64,000 nt of DNA from Pseudomonas fluorescens (GCF_001307155.1 NZ_CP012830.1:4834501-4898500); one strand, 5' to 3'; positions 17,445 to 26,222 are shown, counted from the first letter of the stretch. Notes: a model not told the origin generated them from the sequence alone. Program-made: numbers and translations.

Positions 17445-18286
17445 GGCAGGTTGTCCGCAGTCTGTTGCCGTAGCCAGCCGCCGACGACCAGCCAGTAACC
17501 GACCCACACCAACAAGGTCAGGCCACTGGGGGTTGCCCGATAACCAGCAAAACTGGCCAGAAAGCCACCCAATCCATGGCTGTCGTTCAACAGTGTGCTG
17601 GTGTCCCAAAGCGCGTCACCAACGATGCTGTACACCAGCTCTGGAAAATCGAGGACGAGCAGTTGGCCACCGATTCGCTCGGTGCCGCTGACCAGCAACG
17701 CCGCGCCGAGCATGAGCAGGACGACTTCGCTGATGGCAAAGAATCGCTGCCATGAAATGAACCGGCGACTGCTGTGCAGCAGGGCAAGGGTGAGTGCCGA
17801 CAGCACCAGCCCCATGACGCCGCCGACCGCAAACAAACCGAGTTGCGGGCCTCGCAAGCGGGCGCCAGCACCATAGAGAAATACTACGGTTTCGCTGCCT
17901 TCGCGGCCGACGGCGAGCATGGCCAGCAACAACAACCCCAGGCCGCCTCGCCGGGCCAGATGGCTATCGGCATGTCGTCGCAAGTCAAATTTCAGCGTGC
18001 GCCCGTTGCGATGCATCCAGCCAACCATTTGCACCATCAACAGGCTGGCAATCAACGCCAGTGCTGCCTGGAACCATTCACTGGCTGAACCGCTCATGGC
18101 CTCGCCGGCAAACAGAATCAGCACCGCCAGCAGGCCCGAGAGCATCAATCCCAGCATCACACCGGCCCACAGATATTTGACCAGGCGATTGCCTGGACCT
18201 TGTTGGCAGGTCCAGGCCTGGAGAATGCCGATCACCAGCAGCGCCTCGACGCTTTCGCGCCAGACGATGAACATTGATTGATTCAT
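17432..18286 (-). CDS. ftrC: FtrC ferrous/ferric iron permease, FTR1 family
   Basis: 284 residues, seven-helix iron permease. Both REXXE iron-binding motifs are present: RESVE at residues 10-14 and REGSE at 128-132. The ATG at 18286 follows GGAG; longer upstream reading would add a non-membrane stretch and is unlikely. It follows ftrB by 22 bp and overlaps ftrD. Confidence 0.93.
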   Translation of the reverse strand: MNQSMFIVWRESVEALLVIGILQAWTCQQGPGNRLVKYLWAGVMLGLMLSGLLAVLILFAGEAMSGSASEWFQAALALIASLLMVQMVGWMHRNGRTLKFDLRRHADSHLARRGGLGLLLLAMLAVGREGSETVVFLYGAGARLRGPQLGLFAVGGVMGLVLSALTLALLHSSRRFISWQRFFAISEVVLLMLGAALLVSGTERIGGQLLVLDFPELVYSIVGDALWDTSTLLNDSHGLGGFLASFAGYRATPSGLTLLVWVGYWLVVGGWLRQQTADNLPCPT

Positions 18287-18308
18287 GGAAACTCCGTGCG
18301 GGTGCGGG

Positions 18309-18641
18309 TTATTTCGCGAGAATGCCGCCCTCGGGCAGTTGTGGGTTGAACTCGTCGAAAAAGGGGTAGTGGCCGGATCTGAGGGGGTGAATGACAACAA
18401 AGGTAGTCACGCCTGGTGACAGCACTTTTTCAACCCGCAGCGGTGTGCTCTCGAACTCGGCCGGCCCCTGACCGCTATTCCTCAGGACGATCTTGAAACG
18501 CTGTCCGGCCGGAACCTCGAGTAAGGCAGGGGAGAAGTGGCCATCGCGCAGGATCAGTTCGTAGCTCGGCAAATCGGCATGGACGGTCAACGGCGCAACG
18601 GCTCCGGCCACCATCAGCCAGGCAAGCGGCAGGCGCTTCAT
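18309..18641 (-). CDS. ftrB: FtrB periplasmic cupredoxin-like protein
   Basis: 110 residues with a signal peptide (residues 1-22, cleavage after VHA) and a cupredoxin fold similar to the EfeO cupredoxin domain: FKIVLRNSGQGPAEFES, PGVTTFVVIHPLRSG and YPFFDEFNP. It is thought to oxidise or bind iron for the FTR1 permease. The ATG follows the ftrA stop directly (TGAATG). Confidence 0.9.
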   Translation of the reverse strand: MKRLPLAWLMVAGAVAPLTVHADLPSYELILRDGHFSPALLEVPAGQRFKIVLRNSGQGPAEFESTPLRVEKVLSPGVTTFVVIHPLRSGHYPFFDEFNPQLPEGGILAK

Positions 18642-19166
18642 TCAATAGCCACCTTTTTTACCGATGCCGGCATAGATGAACTCGTAGTGCAGTTCGCAGC
18701 GTTCGAACCAGGGCGCTACACCAGTTTCCTTATCGGTATGACGCCCGAGGGAACCGTGACCGGTGGGTGGTAGCACGGTGAAGGTCAGCCGATATTTGCC
18801 CGGTCCCAGCAGCTTCACATTGTCGCCATAGTGCGGACCGTCATTGGCGACCATGGCATGGAAGTCGCCCTTGATTTCGTCCGGGTTACCCGCTCTGCTC
18901 AAGTTGAACGAGACATTGAGGTAAGGCACGAAACTACCTTCCTGAAAGCCCTGTCGATTGTCCGCGGTGGCCCGAATGTCGGCTTCCAGGTGCACATCGG
19001 AATCGACAGTCGCCCGCATCATGCCCGCCGGGGCCATCTCGATGGGTTGCAGATACACCGCCCCGACTTCCAGTCCCTGACACAGCTGGGGTACCCCGAT
19101 CGGGTACTCCTTCGCGTGAGCCAGCGGTACGAGCAAGAGCAGGGCGAGTGAGAGGTGGGTACGCAT
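18642..19166 (-). CDS. ftrA: FtrA periplasmic iron-binding protein, P19/Tp34 family
   Basis: 174 residues, signal peptide at 1-19 (cleavage after AHA), then the P19 signature GLEVGAVYLQPIEM and a His/Met copper-iron site region (AMVANDGPHYGDNVKL). It is first gene of ftrABCD, with a Fur-box-like palindrome 56 bp upstream. The ATG at 19166 is chosen over an upstream in-frame start because it begins a proper signal peptide. Confidence 0.92.
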   Translation of the reverse strand: MRTHLSLALLLLVPLAHAKEYPIGVPQLCQGLEVGAVYLQPIEMAPAGMMRATVDSDVHLEADIRATADNRQGFQEGSFVPYLNVSFNLSRAGNPDEIKGDFHAMVANDGPHYGDNVKLLGPGKYRLTFTVLPPTGHGSLGRHTDKETGVAPWFERCELHYEFIYAGIGKKGGY

Positions 19167-19221
19167 AAGGTCTTCCTGGGCACTAACGAGTAGGAACCCG
19201 AGTCTAGGAAGACTTTCTGCA

Positions 19222-19240
19222 AACAATAATGATTATTATC
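19222..19240 (-). promoter_or_regulatory. Fur box before ftrABCD
   Basis: On the minus strand GATAATAATCATTATTGTT matches 14 of 19 positions of the Fur consensus GATAATGATAATCATTATC. It fits iron-repressed expression of ftrABCD. Confidence 0.8.
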
Positions 19241-19345
19241 AAGTTTCGAGCACTTAAACCGATGGCTTGTCACGCTGACGAAAGCGCTGGGCGCTGTGGG
19301 TCATCTGTGCCGCCGCATGAACGGGCAGTCGCTCGATGTTGATTC

Positions 19346-19359
19346 TTGATATCGATCAA
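19346..19359 (+). promoter_or_regulatory. ANR (FNR-type) box before the DUF3079 gene
   Basis: TTGAT-ATCG-ATCAA is a perfect consensus FNR-type site. Its centre is 68 bp upstream of the ATG at 19420, so a class II promoter would start transcription near 19394. Confidence 0.87.
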
Positions 19360-19419
19360 GGATGGTTTTGCACAAAGGCTGTAGGTTGCAAAAACGTCTC
19401 TCAATGATCGGAGATCGAC

Positions 19420-19632
19420 ATGGCCAAGAACTTCCCCGTCAACCCCAAGCACCCCGAGCGGATCTGTTGGGGATGCGACCGGTATTGTCCAGCCAAGTCC
19501 CTGGCGTGCGGCAATGGCTCCGACCGTACGATGCATCCGGCCGAGCTGTTCGGGGAAGATTGGCATCTGCCTGGCGACTGGGGTATCGAGTCCCTCATCG
19601 TCACAGACAAGACAGAGAATGAAGGTATCTAG
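19420..19632 (+). CDS. DUF3079 small cysteine protein
   Basis: 70 residues with the DUF3079 core: NPKHPERICWGCDRYCPAKS, then SLACGNGSDRTMHPAELFG. The CxxCxxxC motif and a fourth Cys suggest metal or Fe-S binding; the function is unknown. The ATG at 19420 follows GGAGAT. A 142-residue reading on the opposite strand is a shadow. Upstream is a perfect ANR box, so it is predicted to be induced without oxygen like the neighbouring nar and nrd genes. Confidence 0.85.
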   Translation: MAKNFPVNPKHPERICWGCDRYCPAKSLACGNGSDRTMHPAELFGEDWHLPGDWGIESLIVTDKTENEGI

Positions 19633-19769
19633 CGCAAGCCCGCAATGGTCGTGCGTTACCGCAGTCTTCCTCGCATGGAGAACCTTCAAGGCAGTCACAC
19701 TGAAGCTGGGACGCCCTTGATGGATTGATGGGGGGGGAGAGGAAGTTGAGTCCGGTGCTGACAGGCGGT

Positions 19770-19940
19770 TGTTGGTTACAAAGTCAGCTACCCGCTGTGC
19801 AAAGGCGTCTTCCCCATAGCTGAGGGCAGCAGCACCTACACGGTGGGCGGAATTGCTGTGGCGCTGGACGGTATGAAAACCGCCTGTGGTGCCAGCCTGA
19901 TCGCCATGTCTGCCGAGTCACTCCGTGGCCAGGAGAGGTT
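19770..19940 (+). pseudogene. Relic of a PAAR-domain protein (type VI secretion tip)
   Basis: No start codon, but the frame reads GYKVSYPLCKGVFPIAEGSS, then YTVGGIAVALDGMKTACGAS, the second half of a PAAR repeat. The relic stops or leaves frame near 19940 and is followed by a hydrolase relic in another frame. No other type VI genes are nearby. Confidence 0.6.
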
Positions 19941-19944
19941 TCCT

Positions 19945-20249
19945 GCACCTTTGCCCAGATCGATGCCGATCTTACCGTTTATCACGCCATGAACGGCCCC
20001 ACCGAATTTCATGTGATCGGCAGCATGAAAGACTGGACCATCATTGATCGGCTATGGCAGATCAGCGTGCCGACCCTACTGATTTCTGGCCTCTACGATG
20101 AAGCGACCCCGACCGTGGTCAAACCCTACCTGGATCACATTCCAGATGTTCGCTGGGCACTGTTCGAAAACTCTAGTCATATGCCCCATGTCGAAGAACG
20201 GATGGCTTGTATGGGGACAGTGGTGAGGTTCTTGGATGAATGCTTGTAA
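19945..20249 (+). pseudogene. C-terminal relic of a proline iminopeptidase-like alpha/beta hydrolase
   Basis: About 100 codons: DADLTVYHAMNGPTEFHVIG then PTLLISGLYDEATP (catalytic Asp region) and ENSSHMPHVEER (catalytic His region). The N-terminal half with the nucleophile Ser is missing, so it is inactive. An internal ATG at 19989 exists but lacks a clear ribosome site. Confidence 0.75.
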
Positions 20250-20490
20250 GAGGGGGAGTGCGACTTATTTTCATATATTGAGTTGCACAAAGTGTAGTGG
20301 TCAACACGTCAGACCTCGAAAAGCCTCTTGAATTGATAGTTTCTTTGCACAACGCTGATGGATTCAGCGCTCACTTAGTATGTGGCTGTCGTGAAGAACC
20401 CCATGTGCGAGCGCGTCGAAGAGCGCCAATCATCAGGGGTGCGCCTATCATGCTTAAGTGAGCGTTTGTTGAATGTGTTTTATCGAGTTT
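20250..20490. other. AT-rich spacer after the hydrolase relic
   Basis: No coding sequence is evident. It contains a 10-bp inverted repeat, CGCTCACTTA at 20368-20377 and TAAGTGAGCG at 20455-20464, 77 bp apart, that could be the ends of a small lost element. Confidence 0.4.
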
Positions 20491-21189
20491 CTATTTTAAT
20501 TTCAGTTTGTCTTTTAAGCTGTTCATGATGTCTGTTTTATTCTCCAGATAATCATTCAGTCCTTTTGCGCGAAGATTGCAAGCGTCGCAGTTGGCGCAGC
20601 CACTTCCTTTTATACCGTTGTAGCAGGAGAGTGTGTCGTGGCGAATCAAGTCTAATTGGTTGTGGTAGTCGGCCAAGGCCCACGTTTCCGCCTTGTTCAG
20701 CCACATAAGCGGAGTTTCAAGTTGCAATGTATATTCCATGCCTAATTCAATGGCTTTGTTTAATGCCTTGACAAACTCATTTCGACAGTCAGGATACCCA
20801 GAGAAGTCTGTTTCGCAAACCCCTGTGATTACAGTTTTAGCTTGAACTTGATAGGCGTAAATAGAAGCCAAGGTTAAAAACAGAATATTTCTTCCGGGTA
20901 CGAAAGTGTTTGGCAGACTTTCTCCGGAGCTATTCATGGTTGGAACTGGGATGTTGTCGCGTGTCAGGCTGCTGATAGCCAACTCATTTAGCAAGGAGGT
21001 GTCCAGTACTTTGTGCACTGTCACGCCAAGCTTTTTTGAAAGGTGTTGTGCGACTTCAATTTCTGCACGATGGCGCTGACCATAATCAAACGTAATACAG
21101 TGTATTTCATCATAGAGAGGCAGTGCATGGATTAAACAGGTTGTTGAATCTTGTCCGCCACTAAAAACGATAACTGCTTTGTTACTCAT
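20491..21189 (-). CDS. queC: QueC, 7-cyano-7-deazaguanine (preQ0) synthase
   Basis: 232 residues. ATP-dependent conversion of 7-carboxy-7-deazaguanine to preQ0 for queuosine or for 7-deazaguanine DNA modification. PP-loop SGGQDS at residues 10-15; zinc motif CANCDAC near the C-terminus. The ATG at 21189 follows GGGAG. Codon use is strikingly AT-rich compared with its neighbours, and no other queuosine genes lie beside it, so it looks horizontally acquired and may be a second copy. Confidence 0.93.
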   Translation of the reverse strand: MSNKAVIVFSGGQDSTTCLIHALPLYDEIHCITFDYGQRHRAEIEVAQHLSKKLGVTVHKVLDTSLLNELAISSLTRDNIPVPTMNSSGESLPNTFVPGRNILFLTLASIYAYQVQAKTVITGVCETDFSGYPDCRNEFVKALNKAIELGMEYTLQLETPLMWLNKAETWALADYHNQLDLIRHDTLSCYNGIKGSGCANCDACNLRAKGLNDYLENKTDIMNSLKDKLKLK

Positions 21190-21564
21190 GGTTCTGCTCC
21201 CTGCATTAATGTAGTAGGTGTAACGTTTGAAACAAAAGTTCGAGATCCAACCGCCGGCATAATCCAGATGCTCATACCAAAGGCTTTCATCCCAGGAGAC
21301 TCCAGGCCCAAGGCCGGGCAGGCAAAACCATACCAGCAATGGCTGGGCGTGACAGCAGGAAAATCCTGAAGATTTATGAGGTTGCCACCCTGCGGAAAAG
21401 CTTCGCTCCCGACGCCTTTGCGGAGTCAATACCTCATGATGCGTCCCGATGCCCACGGCCGGATCTGGTTCTCCGCCGAGCGCATTTCAGGCCAGCCCCG
21501 GTCCGCGACGTAATCGTCGCTCGCTCGACGACTGCTGAATAACTCATAAGTAGTCGCCCAGCGG
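21190..21564. other. Non-coding stretch upstream of queC
   Basis: No convincing gene. Both strands give only short readings without ribosome sites. GC content rises towards 21400, marking the edge of the AT-rich insert. A short plus-strand reading near 21434 beginning MMRPDAHGR could be a transposase-start relic, but this is not secure. Confidence 0.35.
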
Positions 21565-22947
21565 CTATAGGTCCTTGTCGAAGCGGAATGAGGCTCCGTA
21601 AGCCGAATCGGGTAAGTGGTTGCTGCCATCCTCCCTCAGCCTGGACCTGAAGGTTCCACTTTGCGGTTGGGTTCTGTAGAGGCCGCGCTTCTGCAATTCG
21701 GGAATGATCAACTCTACGAAATCTTCAAGTGTGCCGGGACTGATCAATGGATTGATCATGTAGCCGCTGGTACCGGAAATGCGCGCGTGTTCTTCGATCC
21801 GGTCGGCTACCTGTTGCGGGGTGCCCACCAGGATCAGGTCGCTGCCGCGGGTGACCTTGGCAAAACGTTGCTTCACGTCCCCGGCAGTCAACGGTTTACC
21901 ACTGCCATCAGGGTGCATGACATAGGACGTCAGCCCTTCGGTATGGGTCGACAGTGCATCGCTGTCGGCGTAGCGGCTGATGTCGATGCCGGTGTCACCC
22001 GCATAACTGACCAGTTGCGCCTGCAGATGGTAGTTGCTTTGCAACGCATCATATTTACGCTGGGCTTCAATCTCGGTTTTGGCGGTGACGATACGCAGCA
22101 CGGTCAGGGACTTTACATCCTCACGCTGACGGCCGCGTGCCTGGGCCTTGGCCCATATGTCTTCCAGGCCCTGGCGGATTTCCTGAGGGTTGGATTTAGC
22201 GATGAAAATCAGCTCGGCGTGCTTCGCCGCGAACTCACGGCCGCGACCCGACCAGCCGGCCTGGATCAGCAGCGGCGTGCGTTGCGGTGACGGCGAGGTC
22301 AGGTGCGGACCGGCTACCCGATAATGCTCGCCAGCGTGATTGATCGGCCGTACCCGATCACCTCGGGCATACAAATGACGAGCCTTGTCGGCAGCCACGG
22401 CGTCGTCGGCCCAACTGCCTTCCCAGAGCTTGTACACCACATCGAGGAACTCTTCGGCGCGCTCATAGCGGTCATCGTGTTTGATCATCTGTTCAAGGCC
22501 GAAATTACGCGCGGCGCTGGACAGATAAGAGGTCACGATGTTCCAGCCCACGCGGCCATTGGTCAGGTGGTCCAGGGTGCTGAAACGCCGGGCATGGGTG
22601 AAAGGGTGTTCATAGCTGGTGGTGACCGTGACGCCGAACGCGAGGTTGTCCGTGACCGCGGCCAAGGCGGGAATGATCATCAGCGGGTCGTTGGCCGGCG
22701 CTTCCACGGCCCATTTCATCGCCGCATCGGCATTGCCGCCAAAGACGTCGTAGAAACCCAGCACGTCGCCGAAGAACAACATATCGAGGTTAGCCTGGTC
22801 GGCAATGCGCGCCAGGTTCGACCAGTAGCCCAGGGAGTTGATTGCCAGGCGTTCGTCGGCCGGGTGCGTCCAGAGGCTCGGAGCACCGCCGCAACCCACG
22901 CTGGCTTGTTCGTAGAGTGCAAACAACAGAGGTTTTGCATCGGACAT
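21565..22947 (-). CDS. LLM-class flavin-dependent monooxygenase (NtaA/SnaA/DszA family)
   Basis: 460 residues. Bacterial-luciferase-like barrel with the family stretch HPFTHARRFSTLDHLTNGRV and GWNIVTSYL, and the C-terminal flavin-site region PLLIQAGWSGRGREFAAKHA. It would use reduced FMN from a partner reductase to oxidise a small substrate; nitrilotriacetate, sulfur-containing and polyamine substrates are known in the family. The ATG at 22947 is used (an adjacent ATG at 22950 is too close to GGAG). It is divergent from a non-haem oxygenase and an ABC importer. Confidence 0.88.
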   Translation of the reverse strand: MSDAKPLLFALYEQASVGCGGAPSLWTHPADERLAINSLGYWSNLARIADQANLDMLFFGDVLGFYDVFGGNADAAMKWAVEAPANDPLMIIPALAAVTDNLAFGVTVTTSYEHPFTHARRFSTLDHLTNGRVGWNIVTSYLSSAARNFGLEQMIKHDDRYERAEEFLDVVYKLWEGSWADDAVAADKARHLYARGDRVRPINHAGEHYRVAGPHLTSPSPQRTPLLIQAGWSGRGREFAAKHAELIFIAKSNPQEIRQGLEDIWAKAQARGRQREDVKSLTVLRIVTAKTEIEAQRKYDALQSNYHLQAQLVSYAGDTGIDISRYADSDALSTHTEGLTSYVMHPDGSGKPLTAGDVKQRFAKVTRGSDLILVGTPQQVADRIEEHARISGTSGYMINPLISPGTLEDFVELIIPELQKRGLYRTQPQSGTFRSRLREDGSNHLPDSAYGASFRFDKDL

Positions 22948-23363
22948 CATCGCTCCAGAGAAAGTAAAAGTAGTTGAAGGGGCGGATTCACCTTTGGCGC
23001 TTGAACCCTTTGTCGAATGTCGCTCAAGGCGCACCTGGATCAGTTCCGGGCCGATGGAAAAACAACCAAGAGATGACGACTGCGGCGGTGAGCATTTCGA
23101 TATGGCGACAAGAAGATCGGTCATGCGAGTGCGCCAGAAACATATAGATTGAAACGTACTATAAAATCTATGTGTACTTCTTTTGTGGAATAACAAGCTT
23201 GTATCGAGCTATATCGAGTGGCTGACCTCAAACGCTCAATTTGCTGTCAAGAATCGAACCTAAGCTAATGCAAAAAAGATATTTATTGGCGGTTTTTAAG
23301 ATCGTTTAGCTTCAACAGGACGCCAGGCTGAGCGCGCTCAGTCAATTCACATGGGAGTGAACC
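22948..23363. promoter_or_regulatory. Divergent control region of the monooxygenase and oxygenase-ABC operon
   Basis: 416 bp without a gene. It contains an operator-like inverted repeat, TAGATT at 23145-23150 and AATCTA at 23165-23170 (14-bp spacer). No regulator gene lies next to it. Confidence 0.45.
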
Positions 23364-24401
23364 ATGCCGCACACACGGGACATCACCACCTTACCGACCC
23401 TGGATCTTTCATTGCTCGACGGCAGCCCGGTGCAGCGTCAGGCGTTTCTTGACGATTTGCGCCACGCCGCACGGGATGTCGGATTCCTCTACCTGACCGG
23501 CCACGGCATCGACAGCATCTTGTTGAAGCAGGTGCAGGAGCATGCCCGACAGTTCTTTGCCCTGCCGGACCACGAGAAGGCGGCAGTTGGCATGATCAAC
23601 TCACCACATTTTCGCGGTTATAACTGTGCGGCTTCGGAGGTCACTCGCGGCAAGCCTGACCTGCGCGAGCAGTTTGATCTGGGTGCCGAGAGGGAGGCTT
23701 TGCCGCTGGACCTGAACAGCCCGCTCTGGGCACGTCTGCAAGGCCCCAATCAATGGCCGGCCTCGCTGCCGGCACTCAAACCCTTGCTGCTGGATTGGCA
23801 GCAAGCCATGACCCGCATGTCGTTGCGCCTGCTGCGCGCCTTCGCCCAGGCGCTGTCGCTGCCGCAGGAGGCTTTCGATCAGTTGTACGGCGACAAGCCC
23901 AATGAACACATCAAATTGATGCGTTATCCGGGGCGGGCGCCAGACGAAAGTAATCAAGGCGTCGGGGCTCACAAGGATTCGGGATTCCTGAGCTTCCTGC
24001 TGCAAGATCACCAGGCCGGCCTGCAAGTCGAGATCGAGGAGGGGCGCTGGATCGACGCGCTGCCTCGGGACAACACCCTGGTGGTGAACATCGGCGAATT
24101 ACTGGAACTGGCCACCAATGGTTATCTGCGCGCCACGGTGCATCGGGTGCTGTCGCCACCCAAGGGCAGCGAGCGCTTGTCGATTGCGTTTTTCCTTGGG
24201 GCGCAACTGGACGCGGTGGTGCCGCTTTACCCCTTGCCCGCGGCGTTACTGCGTGAAGCGCGGGGCCCGGCCAGTGATCCTGACAATCCCTTGTTTCGTG
24301 ACGTGGGCTGGAACTACCTCAAAGGCCGCCTGCGCTCCCATCCCGACGTTGCCCAGCGTTACTACGCCGATGCACTGATCCCCAAGGCCCTGAGTGCCTG
24401 A
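23364..24401 (+). CDS. Isopenicillin-N-synthase-type 2OG-Fe(II) oxygenase
   Basis: 345 residues. DIOX_N domain (ARDVGFLYLTGHGID) at 35-55 and the double-stranded beta-helix with iron ligands His-x-Asp (GAHKDSGF), distal His (ATVHRV) and 2-oxoglutarate-binding RxS (RLSIAF). It probably oxidises the compound imported by the downstream ABC system or an intermediate. ATG at 23364 follows GGGAGTG. Confidence 0.9.
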   Translation: MPHTRDITTLPTLDLSLLDGSPVQRQAFLDDLRHAARDVGFLYLTGHGIDSILLKQVQEHARQFFALPDHEKAAVGMINSPHFRGYNCAASEVTRGKPDLREQFDLGAEREALPLDLNSPLWARLQGPNQWPASLPALKPLLLDWQQAMTRMSLRLLRAFAQALSLPQEAFDQLYGDKPNEHIKLMRYPGRAPDESNQGVGAHKDSGFLSFLLQDHQAGLQVEIEEGRWIDALPRDNTLVVNIGELLELATNGYLRATVHRVLSPPKGSERLSIAFFLGAQLDAVVPLYPLPAALLREARGPASDPDNPLFRDVGWNYLKGRLRSHPDVAQRYYADALIPKALSA

Positions 24402-24423
24402 CCCCATCATTTGATCAAGGACT

Positions 24424-25245
24424 ATGAGTATGTTCAAACAAACAGGATTGACCCTGGCAGTGCTGGGCGGGCTGGTTGCTTCTTTCAGTGCCCTGGCCCT
24501 GGAGCCGTTGCGGGTGGCAGCGGACCCGGTACCGCATGCGCAAATTCTGGCGTACGTGCAGAAGATCGATCCCCAGCTGAACCTCAAGGTCATCGAGATT
24601 CCCAATGGCGTGAACTCTAATGAGTTGCTGGTGCATGGCGACGTAGATGCCAACTACTTCCAGCACTTGCCTTACCTGAAGTCTCAGGAACAGGCCCTTG
24701 GCAAAAAACTCGAGGTGGCTGCGACGGTGCACATCGAGCCGCTGGGGATCTATTCCCATCGGCACAAAAGCTTCGCCCAGGTGCCACAAAAAGGCACGGT
24801 AGCCGTCCCCAACAACGTCACCAATCTCAGTCGCGCCCTGTACCTGCTTCAGGACAACGGCCTGATCAAACTCAAGGCAGGCTTCAACGACCCGGCCACC
24901 GATCAGGCGACGCCCAAGGACATCGCCGAGAACCCGAAACAGCTGAAGATCCTCGAAATCGAGTCGCCGCAGATTCCCCGCGCCCTGGATGACGTGGACC
25001 TTGCAGTGATAAATGGCAACTACGCGCTGGAAGCCGGTTTGGTGCCGGCCAAGGATGCGCTGGGGCTGGAAAAGGCCGAGCACAACCCGTACGCCAATAT
25101 CCTGGTGACCACGCCCACGTTGCGGGACGACCCGCGGATCAAGCAACTGGCCAAAGACCTGACTTCGCCTCAGGTGACCAAGTTCATCACTGACAACTTC
25201 TCGGGTTCGGTGATCCCGGTTACGGTGGCGGACAGCAAGCCATGA
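24424..25245 (+). CDS. MetQ/NlpA-family substrate-binding protein
   Basis: 273 residues with a signal peptide (about 1-24, ALA cleavage) but no lipobox Cys, unlike typical MetQ. The NlpA fold is indicated by VAADPVPHAQILAYVQ, PNGVNSNELLVHGDVDANYF, VAVPNNVTNLSRALYLLQ and AVINGNYALEAGL. It probably binds methionine or an organosulfur analogue. AAGGACT precedes the ATG. Confidence 0.9.
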   Translation: MSMFKQTGLTLAVLGGLVASFSALALEPLRVAADPVPHAQILAYVQKIDPQLNLKVIEIPNGVNSNELLVHGDVDANYFQHLPYLKSQEQALGKKLEVAATVHIEPLGIYSHRHKSFAQVPQKGTVAVPNNVTNLSRALYLLQDNGLIKLKAGFNDPATDQATPKDIAENPKQLKILEIESPQIPRALDDVDLAVINGNYALEAGLVPAKDALGLEKAEHNPYANILVTTPTLRDDPRIKQLAKDLTSPQVTKFITDNFSGSVIPVTVADSKP

Positions 25246-26222
25246 TCATCGTCGAGCAGTTGAGCAAAACCTACGCGTCAGGGCAGGCTCCTGCACTGGA
25301 TCAGGTGTCCTTGAGCATTCCCGATGGAGCGATCTACGGGATTCTGGGGCGCAGCGGTGCGGGTAAATCGACGCTGCTGCGTTGCCTCAATCTGCTCGAG
25401 CGCCCCAGTTCCGGGCGCATTTTTCTGGACGGAGAGGACCTGACAGCCCTTTGCGACATCGAACTGCGCCGGCAACGCCAGCGCATCGGCATGATCTTTC
25501 AAGGCTTCAACCTGCTGCACTCACGCAACGTCTTCGACAACATCGCCGTGCCGCTTGAGATAGCGCGTGTCACTAAAACGCAGCGTCATTCTCGAGTAAG
25601 AGAGCTACTGGATCTGGTAGGCCTGAGCGATAAGGCTCAGGCGTTTCCCTCTCAACTCTCCGGCGGGCAGAAGCAGCGGGTGGGAATCGCCCGGGCGTTG
25701 GCGGCGCGACCGGCTTATCTACTGTCGGATGAAGCCACCAGCGCCCTGGACCCGGAAACCACGGCCTCGATTCTTGAATTGCTGCGCGACATCAATCGTC
25801 AACTGGGGCTGACCATCGTGCTGATCACCCATGAGCTGGATGTGGTCAAGTCCATTTGTGGTCACGCGGCGTTACTGGCCCATGGCCGGTTGGTCGAGGC
25901 GGGGCCTATCGCACAACTGTTGGCAAACCCGGAATCAAGTCTCGGTCGCTCACTGCTGCCGGGTTACAGCGCGCCCTTGGGCAACGATACCCTGGCCTTG
26001 GAGCTGAGCTTTTTCGACAGTCTTCTGGCCACCCCGGTGCTCAACGAATTAGTGCAGCAGCAGGGCGTCGAGGTGAACTTGCTGGCCAGTGGCGTCGAGT
26101 CCATCGGCGGGCGGCGGGTCGGGCGTTTGCGCGTGGCTTTCAGTCATCCCGGCGATAAGCTGAAATTGACTCGGGTGCTGGCCTTTCTCACGCAGCGCGG
26201 TGTCAGGGTGGAGCGCTCATGA
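25242..26222 (+). CDS. MetN-type ABC transporter ATPase
   Basis: 326 residues. Walker A GRSGAGKST, signature LSGGQKQR, Walker B LLSDEATSAL and switch His in LITHELDVV. Residues 240-326 form the NIL regulatory domain found in MetN. It overlaps the binding-protein stop and the permease start by ATGA junctions, so the three genes form one operon. Confidence 0.93.
   Translation: MIIVEQLSKTYASGQAPALDQVSLSIPDGAIYGILGRSGAGKSTLLRCLNLLERPSSGRIFLDGEDLTALCDIELRRQRQRIGMIFQGFNLLHSRNVFDNIAVPLEIARVTKTQRHSRVRELLDLVGLSDKAQAFPSQLSGGQKQRVGIARALAARPAYLLSDEATSALDPETTASILELLRDINRQLGLTIVLITHELDVVKSICGHAALLAHGRLVEAGPIAQLLANPESSLGRSLLPGYSAPLGNDTLALELSFFDSLLATPVLNELVQQQGVEVNLLASGVESIGGRRVGRLRVAFSHPGDKLKLTRVLAFLTQRGVRVERS

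Noticed and set aside
19270..19698. 142-residue minus-strand reading opposite DUF3079
   Set aside because: The plus-strand DUF3079 motif is clear; the minus frame covers its promoter and coding region without features.
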